Below are positions 10,969 through 21,639 of a stretch of 64,000 nt of DNA, in pieces. Each line of letters begins with the position of its first letter. Within the stretch, counting starts at the first letter, position 1. Under the pieces are notes generated by a model, which worked only from the letters and a program-made list of their open reading frames with translations, did not search any database and was not told the DNA's origin. Origin of the DNA: Moniliella sp. 'wahieum' (taxonomy: Eukaryota > Basidiomycota > Moniliellomycetes > Moniliellales > Moniliellaceae); contig RSEE01000162.1 of NCBI GenBank assembly GCA_003971905.1, forward strand, positions 1 to 64,000. The letters are read 5' to 3'. A program made the position numbers and the translations under genes.

Positions 10969-13628
10969 GCGGCTGGCAGATTTTGTTTATTGGGGAGATG
11001 GTGATGGGTGTCGCCGTAGGGAGAGTTCAGCTAGGTGAACAGGTGTCTCTGTCCGGAAGTGGGCTTGAACTGATGAGACCTGGAGTGTGGGGATGGTCCT
11101 CGAGGGTGATGCAATTGCACTGGTGGTGGTGGTGGTCTAAGCCAACCAGCACCTACAAAGGAACAGCAAGCAGCGAGTCGCCACCAGGGGCTAAGCTGCG
11201 GAACAAGGAAAAACAGGAGAGAGAAAACAACGGAACTCCCAGGCCCGAGGAGGAACTACTAAAAGGGACTTCGGCCAAAGCACGAGCCACCCGATGGCTC
11301 AACACGGCAGAGTAGTAAGTAGGGTGTTGAAGGCGCTTATGAAATCCACAGTTATATGTCGATACTAATGTTGGTCAAGCAGGCGCCAGACTCTGGATCA
11401 TCCTGGCAGTGTTTTCCCGCCGCTGTCACACTCTAGGGCTCCGAGACGCCTCTGTCATGTACATATAGGCCGAGAGGCCACGCCTTGTCTCTAGCTCCGC
11501 ATCCCTGATCCACCAACCAGCTCAAGCAACGGTAAATACCGTGGCCACTCACGGTATTACTCCCAAAGATTTTGTACCCCTAAACTCTAAAAACCCATGT
11601 GGTTAGCGCGGGACCCACCCGTGACACTCGCTGCGCCCCTTCTCATTTACCACATTTTCCCACCTCACCTCATGCCTATACTCATGTGAGTCAGCCGTAC
11701 ACAAGTCGCCTTACCCGCACCACCTTCCCGCTGCGGTCGTTGCTGCGCCGCACCCACCTTCCCGCTGCGCCGCACCCACCTTCCCGCTGCGCCGCACCCA
11801 CCAAGTTCCCGCTGCTGCGGTTTGCTGCGGTGTCCGAACTGTGCACTCAAAGCATAGTACCCTGAGCGGCTCCACATGCAAGTCTCATGATGTTCTTCTC
11901 GTAAGTAGAGCCCGATGAGTACACCCTGAGAACTTGAGGTGACATCTACCTTTGTGGTTTGTGTTCGACCTTGCTAATAATATGGGATCTGAGGCACAGT
12001 ATTTCAGCGTTTGCCTGTTGGGTGTATACTCTACTCCGACCCACTTTGAAGACATAATGTATGTCTAGACGGTTAAGGGCGAGGCGAGTGGCGCCAGGGA
12101 AGCATTGGGCACTTGTGCCTACTACAGTTACCCTAATAGCGCGGCACTGCATGCATGCACTGCAGCAGTGAACCCTTTGTCCTGTCGGCTATAGTAGCTC
12201 GCTATGCTCCTCCATTTTTTGTTAGCATGAAAGTACAAGGGGAGTATGCTGGTGTGAGGGGGGGAAGAACCAAAAGGTCTAGCATAGCATATATACGTGA
12301 GAAAGTTAGGTGTACTGAACGACCGGAGAAGAACCCAAGGGGTTGGGTAATGAACCTCTGGAAATGTAGAGCAATGCAATCGCGGTGATGGCGGTTACTA
12401 GCTCTACGCCTTATGCCACACCTAGAGGAGACAGGGGTCCAAACAAGCCTGAGTATACACGTGGAGGCTTCGGAGGTCAAATAAGGGGAAAAGGGTGATA
12501 AGGCGCCTTCGCCTATGTACGGGACCGGGGTCCCAACAAGAAAGTTAGCGCACTGTACTATGCTTTTCATGGACGACACCTGCTCAGTTGAGGGACGCAC
12601 GTTGCATGGTGTAGCACGCCGGCCGCGTGCTCCAATTTGTGACTGGGCGTACTAAGTAGAGACGATATTTAAGTTGGGCAAACACAGAGTTGACGCCGGT
12701 GACGCTGTCTTGCTCCCGGATAACTCTACACGAGAGGCGACGCATTTGAGTCGGAATTGACACCTCATAAAGCAACAGGGGGGAATCACCGCCAGCCATT
12801 CCAGACTCTTCTTGGTACTTACAGGTGTACGGGGACTGACATTTTGAGGAGGATGGCGCTGTGCAGTGAGTGGTGGAGTCCGACGTAGGAAACGCCGCGA
12901 TCCTATGGATCACAGCCGTGCAACTAACGCAGCCTTCAGATAAGGGGTAGTGAAGGCAAAAAGTGGTGAGCCACAAAAGTTTATTGATGCAACTAGTAAT
13001 GCGGGAATGACCCAACATCCCGTTTTAGCAGCTGGCGGACACAAGGGATGACGAAGGGAGAAGACTGCAGGTGTGTGGGGGAGGAGTCGGGGGAAGATTA
13101 AAAGACGAGACGGTTGTGAGAGGAAAGAAGTTGAGTTGAGTTACCAAAAATCCTGTCCAGCCGTCCAGGATTTGTTAACCCTAGAACGCCATCGGCACTA
13201 GGCCGCTATCATTTGGACCAATCGGACATTCCGCGACCAGCAAGTGACCAGACGACGGAGAGGTCCGAAGGGAGGTCCCTAGAAAGACGGGAGAAAAGAG
13301 ACTGCGGAGAGAGAAGCCGGTGCTGGCCCAATTAGTAGCACATCCGCAGCGTGCGTTGCCACCTAGACAGCCTTTCGGCCTGCCATCCGACACGCTCGGC
13401 AGGGGCGAAGGATGGGCAGCAACCCCACCAACCGCAAACCACCGATAAACTCTTCGATAAACGATCGCCCCCCAGAACCCTTGAAGCTGCAAGTTTCAAG
13501 CGTCAAGCTTCAAACGCAGTCACCGTCCAGGGCTCACGCTTCAAGTGGCGCCGCCACGCCGCATCCGCCCACCCCCACCACCCCCACCACACCTTCTCTT
13601 CCCCACCGCCTCCGCCACCTGCCCCACC
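10969..13628. other. Gene-free stretch with 22-bp array
   Basis: No conserved gene seen. It holds a short 22-bp tandem array at 11742-11803. Near 13488-13514 it contains CAAG-CGTCAAGCTTC motifs of the kind repeated elsewhere in the window. Confidence 0.4.
11742..11803. repeat. 22-bp tandem array, about 2.8 copies
   Basis: Unit gctgcgccgcacccaccttc plus cc, at 11742, 11764 and 11786. The array is preceded and followed by degenerate pieces of the same unit. Confidence 0.75.
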
Positions 13629-16325
13629 ATGGCTGACGTGGCTGCTGCCGCTGCGCTCGATCCGTTTGACTCCGGCGTCCGCCAAGCCCGTGCTTACTGC
13701 TCCTTCTCTCCGACCGCCTCGCCGCCGAGGCCCGCTACGCCGAGGACATCCAGCGTGTTCTCTCCCTCCATCGCGCCAGGCCCGACACCCCCACCGACAC
13801 TGATACCGATGCCGATGCCGCTCGCTGGCGGCCCTCGGGAAAGAAGTCAGCCCCACCTCCTCCTCCGCGCCCCACCGGGCATGCTGGCCGGGCTTGGCTG
13901 GCCATGTGCCATGCTGACGAGTACGAGGCGACGGCCCGGCTGAAGCGCGTGGAGATTGTCCGCCGTCTCGCGCTCGACCCGCTCGACGCCTGGTGCAAGA
14001 CCCAGGATCGTGCTCTGGAGAATCTGCGGAACAATCTGCAAGCTGCTGTGCGACTCTACCTCAATGCGCGCAACAAGTTGGTCCCCGAGGCTCAGAAGGG
14101 TACGAGAAGCGCTGTACCGAGTGGGACGACCTGGTGCGCCAAGAAAAGGCCGTGCAGATGCAACACCAGCTCCTCTCTGAGCGCCACCATAACCCATTTT
14201 CTGGGCCTGCCGATGCGTCCTCCTCCCGCACCTCCCTTGGCCCAGGTGGCGAGGCCGATGAAGATAAGGACTCGTTGCCCGATGCGCGCAACGTAAGCGG
14301 CGAGCCCCTGAGGTCGTTCCCCAAAGTGCTCAAAGAGAGTGTGCCCAAACGCTCTACCATCTTCTCTCGCCGCCACAGGACATCCGATGTATCTGTCGAC
14401 CATATGCCCGATCCGTCGGGGTTAGAGATCCTGCTGCGGAAAAAGACCAAGGTTCAGCGCGAAGCTGAGGAGCTCGACACCCAATACCGTAGTGCCGTCA
14501 TCAAGCTGGAAACGCTGCGCTTGTCTGTCGTTCACTTTCTCAAGATGGCCCAGGACCAATGTCTTGCCCACCGGGCCCAGATGAGTGTCAAGGTGGTGCA
14601 GGCGTGGAGTGAGGACGAGAAGCAGGCCAAGTTGCTGAACGAAGCAGTGCAAGGGGTTCGAGCTCAAATGGAGCAAGTAGCGCTGAGTCATCGGGCCCAC
14701 ATCCAGAACGACGTACCCATGGTTGAGCAGCAGTTTCCTGTCCTTCAAGTCCCAACAATACCTTACCACAACCAGTATGTCTCCTCCTGCCCCGAATCGT
14801 CCATGCCTCATGGATGCTGTGCAGCCCAGCGGTCGTACTGACCCACCTCTGTTCGTGATGTAGCTGGCATGGCGATGCAAAGGACCTGCTGTTTGGGGTC
14901 AAACTGATGGACTATGCCTCGAGCCACAACACGCCCTCGAAGCCGCCGCTACTGGTACAGAAGTGTGTCTCCTTTTTGGACACTTACGCGTTGGATGCTG
15001 AGGGGCTTTACCGCGTCTCGGGCAAGCGGACGGCCATTCAGGCCTTAGTCAATAAGGTGGAGCAAGATGAGAAGCAGTTCACCTTTAACCCTGGCGTTGA
15101 TGATCCGTCGTCGGTGGCAGGGCTGCTGAAACGGTACCTACGGGAGCTCCCTGACCCCCTTCTGCCGCTTAGCCGGGAGACAACTGCGCTCTATCTCCAG
15201 TCACGAGATGAGGAGATCCAGATGGGGTGGCCGTTCCTGCGCAAAAAGATACGTTCGCAGCCTGTTGTGCACCAAGTAACGCTGCAGGTCATCCTCGAAC
15301 ATCTCGGCCGCGTGGCTGCGCATGAAGAACAGAACAAGATGTCGGCCTCTAACTTGGCCCTGGTGCTTGGGCCGGTCATTTTTTGTGGGGCCCAGGGGGA
15401 ACAGAACTTGCTGCCTGGACCGGACCAAGAGACGACGATGCAAGACCTGATTCGGTATGGCCGGGATATCTTTGAAGACCTGAAGGGTGTTACGTCCTTC
15501 CCGTCGACTGCGCCCCCGGCGCCATCGACGCCTTCGATCTCGGTGGAAACGGCGGTGCAACACCACGTCCAGACCGCATCCCTCGACTCGGGTCGTGCAC
15601 CCGGCTGCCCGCCGGAAAGGTAAGTGACCTGGTTCGAAAGGGATCAGTGGCCCTGACCGGACGGGCGCGGAGGTCGTTGACCACGTACCGACGCCAGCCT
15701 TCGCCATTGATGGCCTCGGGTACTTCCTCCCCTACGTTGGTAGGTTCTAAGGACCAGGGGTTAGCGGTGACAACTGGACATGGTTCGTCGGGTTTGCAGG
15801 AGCATATGACCAACGTTTCTCCTACGGATGCTTCAATCGGCCACCCTTCCTCTGCTTCGGCAGGACGGTGGTCGCCAGCAACGATGGCCTTGCCATCTCC
15901 GCGTCCTTCCTCCCCATCCGGATTGAGCATGCCCAAGAGAACAGACCTGACGCCCGAAGTGGAGCCAGTGGATGTGCAAGAGAACCCCTTCCAGGCTCCC
16001 GGGTTGCAGCCGCAGGCGTGTCAGCACAAAAAAGGAGGTCCCGTTCGCTACCGCGGCGGCGCCCGGGATTGTGCACCGGCCGATGGCTCAGCGTCCGCCG
16101 GCGGTCCAAACGGTCCAAGCGAGACCTGTAGCGGCCGTGCGTCCCTTGCCCTCCCCGTCGGCAGCGAGTGGGGCCCATTCGCACCCTCCGCAGCTACGGC
16201 CGCTGGTCTTCCCGACACAGCCACTCTCGATGCTGGCGGTTGGGCCCTTGGGCACGACACCGGAAGCTGTGCGCGAGCAGGACGAGCACGCGCCAGGTGA
16301 GGAGGAAGTGCGGATGGGGACGTAA
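13629..16325 (+). CDS. F-BAR and RhoGAP domain protein (Rgd1-like)
   Basis: This is a membrane-bending Rho GTPase-activating protein; Rgd1-type proteins act on Rho3/Rho4-like GTPases at growth sites. The start at 13629 (MADVAAAAALDPFDSG) leads, after a frame break near 13690, into an F-BAR helix LLSDRLAAEARYAEDIQRVL, then ALENLRNNLQAAVRLYLNA and, after a break near 14100, YEKRCTEWDDLVRQEKA, REAEELDTQYRSAVIKLE and VVQAWSEDEKQAKLL. An intron at 14775-14863 (GTATGT...TAG, branch CTGAC) restores YHNHWHGDAKDLLFGVKL. The RhoGAP domain follows, with the arginine finger in AEGLYRVSGK, YLRELPDPLLP, and NLALVLGPVIF. A GTAAGT donor at 15620 with acceptor near 15697 probably marks a second intron. The tail is Pro/Ser-rich and likely ends at 16325 (HAPGEEEVRMGT). 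The domain calls are strong; the tail frame is uncertain. Confidence 0.85.
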
Positions 16326-16862
16326 CGGCAGCGAGCCAGGCGCTGCTCCCGCCGTCGCCAGGGTCGACATCGTCGTCGTCGTCGGGTTCGGGCTCGCGAT
16401 GAGCTTGGACGGCAGAAGGGATGGATGGTCGATGAAGCAGGGAGAGGATAGATGAGGAAAATGGATGATGCATACCAGTATTCCACGTCCGTAACGCGTA
16501 ACATGTAACACGCAGTGCCCAGTCTGTGATCTGCGATCTCCGTCTGAGAACTCATCCACGGACCGAGCGGGAGCGCGTGGAGGGCGACGCGGACGGGGCC
16601 GAAGACAGACAGAGTCCTAGCTGGGTCCGTGCGCTCGCAGCCACCGCCTGTCTGTGCCTGCGCTTGGCTGCCCAGGCCTGCGCTCGCACTCGGGTGTGAT
16701 TCACGAATGTGATATGATGTCATAGCGATCGTCGGCCAGCCTGGTTGGATCGCAGCCCGTTGTTTGCCGTCTCGTGCGTGGATCGGAGCCTGCCGACCAT
16801 CCTTCCCGCCCGCGCCGTTCTTCTCGCCACCACCACCACCGCCACTTCCCTGCTTGCTCACC
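16326..16862. other. Intergenic, BAP31 promoter side
   Basis: About 540 bp between two plus-strand genes. The last 60 bases before the BAP31 ATG are C/T-rich with CCACCACCACC, typical of a fungal leader. No other feature seen. Confidence 0.5.
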
Positions 16863-17771
16863 ATGGCGCTCCACTATCTGCTCTCCTTCATCATTCTCCT
16901 GCTGGAGATCGTCTTCTTCTTTGTCCTGATCGCACCGCTTCCCTTTGCTGCGCGCCGCAAGTTGTTCCACTTCCTTGCCTCGCGCCCGCGCGCCGTGTGC
17001 AGTACTGGTTCAAGATCACCTTTATCTTTGTCGCCGTTCTCTTTGTGGATGCGTGTCAGAAAATGGCTGCTGCGGCCCGCCACCTGCACGAGCTGGAGAA
17101 CAGTTCGGAGGAAGGGCTGGGGCAGGCGGCGGTGCTGGCCTCGGTGGCTGCCGCGGGTGGGAACGCCAATGCGCTCGCGTCCAAGTTCTACACGGAGCGC
17201 AACTTTTACCTCACTGGGTTCACGCTGCTGCTTGGTCTGTACGTTTGCCTTGGTCCCTTCTTGTTAGAACGAAACAGCGTAAACATGAATGAGAGGGAGG
17301 GAAAGAAAAGCTAACTCTCCCAACCCTTTTCTTTTCCTTTTCGATCTGGACGCAGGATTCACTCGCGCGTCTTTCGTCTGATCACCGAACTGATCGAAAC
17401 GCAAGAGGAACTGTTTGCGCTCGAAGCGAAGAAGACTGCCCCGCCCCCCCAAGGAAGCGCTGCCGAGGTGGAGGCCAAGTACCAGCAAGAAATTGGTAGT
17501 TTGTTTTCCTGATCTCGATTTTGGTCTTTCTTTTCTTCTTTCTTTTTGTGCCTCTTTGGTTGCTCTTTCCTCTCTCTGTGATGGATGGTCGATCAGATGA
17601 TCGATGATCGCAATCCTGATCGTGCCCTATCGTCCTAACCTCATTCTTCTCTCTCTTCCCCGCACAGCCGTTCTCAAAAAGCAGACGCAGCAGCAGCAAG
17701 TCGAGTACAACCGTCTTTCTGATCAGCTCGCGCAAGCAACCGGCAACGTGAGCAACAAGCGCGTCGATTAA
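16863..17771 (+). CDS. BAP31/Yet-family ER membrane protein
   Basis: BAP31 family proteins are ER membrane proteins that take part in the sorting of secretory cargo. The N-terminus MALHYLLSFIILLLEIVFFF is the first membrane span, followed by APLPFAARRKLFHFL, the FKITFIFVAVLFVDACQKM span and FYTERNFYLTGFTLLLGL as the third span. Introns are 17239-17355 (GTACGT...CAG) and 17496-17667 (GTAGTT...CAG). They join GL-IHSRVFRLITELIETQEE and KYQQEIAVLKKQTQQQQVEYN into a C-terminal coiled coil that ends NVSNKRVD at 17771. There is one frame break near 16995-16999, where GTGTG fits the family only if two bases are removed. The tail lacks a KKxx retrieval signal. Length is near 200 residues, normal for the family. 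Confidence 0.9.
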
Positions 17772-18448
17772 TCAGAAGTACGAGGTCCAGACCTCCTCCC
17801 CCTTTCCTCCTCTCGGCGGGGGTCTGGTTCGTCCTAGGATCGCACGCAATTCGGAGCCCTCGTCCCTTCCCAAGAGGGAGGGGGTGAGGCCTGAGGGGTG
17901 AACGATGACGAACGTCATCGCTAAACGCTGAACTCCGGCCCCCAAAGTCTGACATGTTACTAGTACTGTTCCAATGCTTCTAGATAAGGGTCTTACAATC
18001 GCACGTTTGAGAGGTCACAATGTGGACCTGCATCGCCTCATTGAGTGCGAAGGAGGGCAGGGGCAAGCGGGAGGGAAGAATGCAAAGCGCAGTGGCGGAA
18101 CGTGGAACAGAAACCTAATTTGAAACGTGCCACGGGAGGTAGTTTCGGGGAAATGGGGTGCAGCGCTGGCCGCGCCGTAGCGCCGGTTGATGGGGAGAAA
18201 CCGAAGATGGAGACAGGGGCTAAGGGGACAGGGAGGGCTGGAGGAGAAGGGAAGAGAAAGCAAAAAGATGATGATTGCGAAAGAGGAGGGCAGAAGCATG
18301 GTGGCGATGCTTTTGAGTGGGAAAAAAAGAAGAGGACGGGGTAACAGCAGAAGAAGGAATGGGGAATGATAAGAACAGTTGGGTAGGGGAAGAAAGTGCG
18401 AGAGACAAGGCAAGTACAGACACCCATAAAAGAGGCGCAAGCAAAGTC
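17772..18448. other. Convergent intergenic region
   Basis: About 680 bp between the BAP31 stop and the importin stop. It is purine-rich on the plus strand at 18200-18370. No gene recognised. Confidence 0.5.
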
Positions 18449-21400
18449 TTATGCCGCCGTCGCGTCTGCCGTAGCGTCCGACTCACCCAACGCAGCAACC
18501 TCGTCATCTTTCATCTCCGACACGGTGGCTAACGCGCCCTGTACATCCGCCGGCAGCTGAGCCAGGAGCGCATCGAACGCCGCCGGAGTCGACGACTGGA
18601 ACGTCTGGCGCCATGCACGGAAGGCATCGTACATCCGTAGCTTTTCCAACGCCGACTCGTACACTGCATCGTCGTCATCCAGATCCTCCTCTTCTTCTTC
18701 ATCCTCGTCCAGGTCGGGAACAGTTTCACCCGCCGCAATCGCTTCCCGACGTTCCTCTTGCTTTTGCCGTTTGGCTGCGGCCGCCAACAGCATCTCGTAC
18801 AGCTCGTTGGCGTCATTGTTCACATCCGCATCGTCGGCAAAGTCTTCCACCAACCCATCCTCGTCCCCGTCCAGCAGTTCCTCCAGATCCCCATCCTCCA
18901 GCAGATCCGCCAGCTCCTTTTTGCGCGACACCACCTCGGGGTACTTGGCCAAGAGCGTTACCACACCCGAAAGAAGTAGGGGTGCCACTGCCTGAACCTC
19001 TGCCGGCATCGACGCTGCCGGGAGGCCGAGTAGGGCAAGGAACGAGAAGACGCCCACGCGACATTCGTGCATCCGAGCAAACTTGGTTGGCACGCGGGGA
19101 AGGATGGCTTGCAACACTGGGGTGAGCATGCCTTGGGACGCAAGTACCTGCAGGGCCAGGGGTGCATTGGCAATGAATGTGTCGAGCACCACAATGTCGG
19201 TCCACCGCCGGATCGAGGTGGAGGTGGTGGCGGGAGCAACGACGATGTGTACAACGGGCTGCAAGAGGGCAGCCAAGTGTTCGTCCCATGCGCCCGGCAT
19301 GCGCAGCAGCATCGAGTCCATCAACTTGCACACTTCGACCGGTTCCAATTCGGGCGCGTCGCGACGCCATTGGCTCAAGCAAATTTCCACCAACGCCTTC
19401 TTGTACGCTGGGTTCTGGGCAATGGTCTGGCCACCAAAGGTGATAAAGTTGCTGAGGGGCGATTGGACTTCAGTGATGTAATCGGACCCCCAGTCGAGCA
19501 GGATCTCGCTCGTCAGCTCAAACACGCGCCACATGGCCGGCGAGATGAACTGCTGGTTAAAGGTGAGGAGTTCAACCAGGTCGTACACTTCTTCCGTAAA
19601 TTCAGACCGCTTGTTCTCCAGGGCAAAGATGATGGCCGGGAGGAGGGTCTGCTCAAGCTGAGCGAGGATTTGCTTGTTGTTATCGGCGGCCGAGACGAGT
19701 TGGTACATGGTACTCAGCGAGGCCATCGCAGCAAACATTTGGTTTTCCGTTTCGGGCGTGGCAGCGCCAGGTCGCCCGACTCCTCCGCTGTCTGAGCAGC
19801 GGCGTTCATCTCATTGACAAGACGGATAAAGCTGTCGCGCAGTTGGGTGGCGAGTTCAACGGCGAACGGGAGCAACTCGGTAGCAAAGTTGTCCACCACC
19901 TGCTCTTGGGTGCGCAGCAGCACATCCAGATCCGTCTTGTCCGACAAGGCCAGCAGTTCCTGCATCAGACGGCCCGCATTGGCCGCACAAGCAGCGTGGA
20001 CATCATCGTGGCTGATCAGCACGCCAAGCGCCTCGGCCGCCTGGAGACGCACCGGCAGCGCCATCGAGGGTTCCATCAAGTCAGCACCCCCTGGAAGGCA
20101 GCGCCAAGGGTAGCCGTGTTGGTCCAATTCATGCCCGCCTCGTCAATTTTTTGATGACCTGGCAGGCACGGAACTGGAGGAGAGGCTGTGCCGTGTTGGC
20201 GAGTTCGGGGATGACCTGGGTGCTCATGAAAGTGTCCAGTTGCGGTCCCACCGTATTGTCGTTGACCATGGTGAGGCACATGGCCCCCGACAGGCGGAGC
20301 GCGCCTTCCTTTTCGACGGCCGAACGCTGGCCCGAGGCGGCGGCGGTCATGACGGTTTGCAAGAACGCGAGAACGGGGTGGAAGGTAGCCGACTTGCGCT
20401 TTGATACAGCGGTGCGAACAAAGGCAAAGGCGATCCAGCGGGCGAGCCAAACTCTTCGGTCGGGTCCATCTGTTCCCGAATAAAAGTGATGGGCTCATCC
20501 TCAAACTTCTCAATCTCCTCCTGGTTCATGCACAGGATCGGGAAAGCGAACGACTCGATGAGTGTCTGGATATGAGGCTTGATCCGCGACCAAAGTCCCT
20601 TGACCAAGATGCAGTCGTGGTAGAACTCAAACATGGAGATCTTGACGACCGGGCTGAGGTACTGGCCGCTGACAGCGAGTTCGGTCTGGTGCAGGTACGC
20701 ACGGAGGATTTCGGGGGCAAACTGTTCGGAAAAGGTGGTGGCAAAGGGTTTGTACTGCTTCATGTTGCTAAGCAGTTGACTTGGGTTGCCATAGCGGCGG
20801 TTGAGCTTGCCCAGGACGCGGTACGCCCACTTTTTGGCCTTCCACCACGGCGCCGTCGCCTTCTCATCCGGATCTTCCGGCAAAGTCGAGTCATCCACCT
20901 GCTTGGCAATGGTAGCGAGGAAGATGGCCCCCCAGCTGGCAATGCTCTGCTGGAGGTGCGGGGGCAAAAGGTGAGAGACGGTGCGGAAGTAAGTTTTGAC
21001 AATCACGTGCAGCAGTTCGCCGGCGTCCTGGTTGGATGCTGCATCGGGAGCATCGAGCAGGCTGCGCGACATTTGAAGGAGCTGAGGGAAGGTCTGGACA
21101 CACATGGTCTCCACCACATCGTCCTTGATGTTCCACCGCAAACGGCGGGCAAGGACGAGAAGCGCGCGGGCGCCGGCGCCAATGGTGGGCAGGTCGCCGC
21201 TGTTGAGGGCCTGGACAATGGAGGGAAGGAGCTCGGGCCATTGTTCAAGGAATTGGTCGGGGACCATGTAGTAGAGAGTGCTCATGGCGTGCACGCGCAA
21301 CCGGGGGGGAGGGTGGCGAGCGAGGGGAGGGGGCGTGCTTGAGCGCGAGCTTGTCGGCGTCGTCGATGGGGGCGCCGGTGCCGCCGGCAGCAGAGGGCGG

Positions 21401-21639
21401 GTGGGCGAGGGCAGTGGATTCCCAGCCACGGCGGACGCGGTTCTTGACCCAGATGGCCGCGGCCTGCCGGTGGGCCAGGTCGGCGTCGGGGTTGGTGACG
21501 ATGTGGAAGACAGAAGGCAGGATGCCGTTCTGGCGCTCGAGGGCGCGCAGCTCGAGCTCGGCGGCCTTGCGGACATTGGGGTTCTGGTCGAAGGAGGCGC
21601 CGAAGAGGGCGTAGAGGTCCTGGAGCGAGGGGGCGGCAT
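18449..21639 (-). CDS. Importin-7/8 type karyopherin (Sxm1/Nmd5-like)
   Basis: This is an importin-beta superfamily receptor that carries cargo through nuclear pores under RanGTP control. From the N-terminus it shows SLQDLYALFGASFDQNPNVR, AAAIWVKNRVRRGW (importin N-terminal domain), LRVHAMSTLYYMVPDQFLEQ, then the family hallmark APWWKAKKWAYRVLGKLNRR followed by YGNPSQL, then FEDEPITFIREQMDP. Next come HEAT-type helices (LQAAEALGVLISHDDVHAA; AMASLSTMYQLVSA; LWD-type segments), a C-terminal acidic stretch at about 18660-18900 and a final helix. The gene appears intronless. It needs frame corrections near 21628 (C run after ATGCCGCC), 21310, 20350-20460, 20100 and 19740; with one added C the start reads MPPPSLQDLYALF. 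Length of about 1050 residues is normal. Sxm1 and Nmd5 cannot be told apart here. Confidence 0.9.

Noticed and set aside
15600-15640. RhoGAP protein ending at 15623
   Set aside because: The stop lies within a GTAAGT donor context and a Pro/Ser-rich tail continues open after it, so an intron is more likely than the end of the gene.
18613-19795. Long plus-strand frames opposite the importin gene
   Set aside because: They are antisense shadows of a GC-rich coding region; the minus frame carries the conserved karyopherin motifs.
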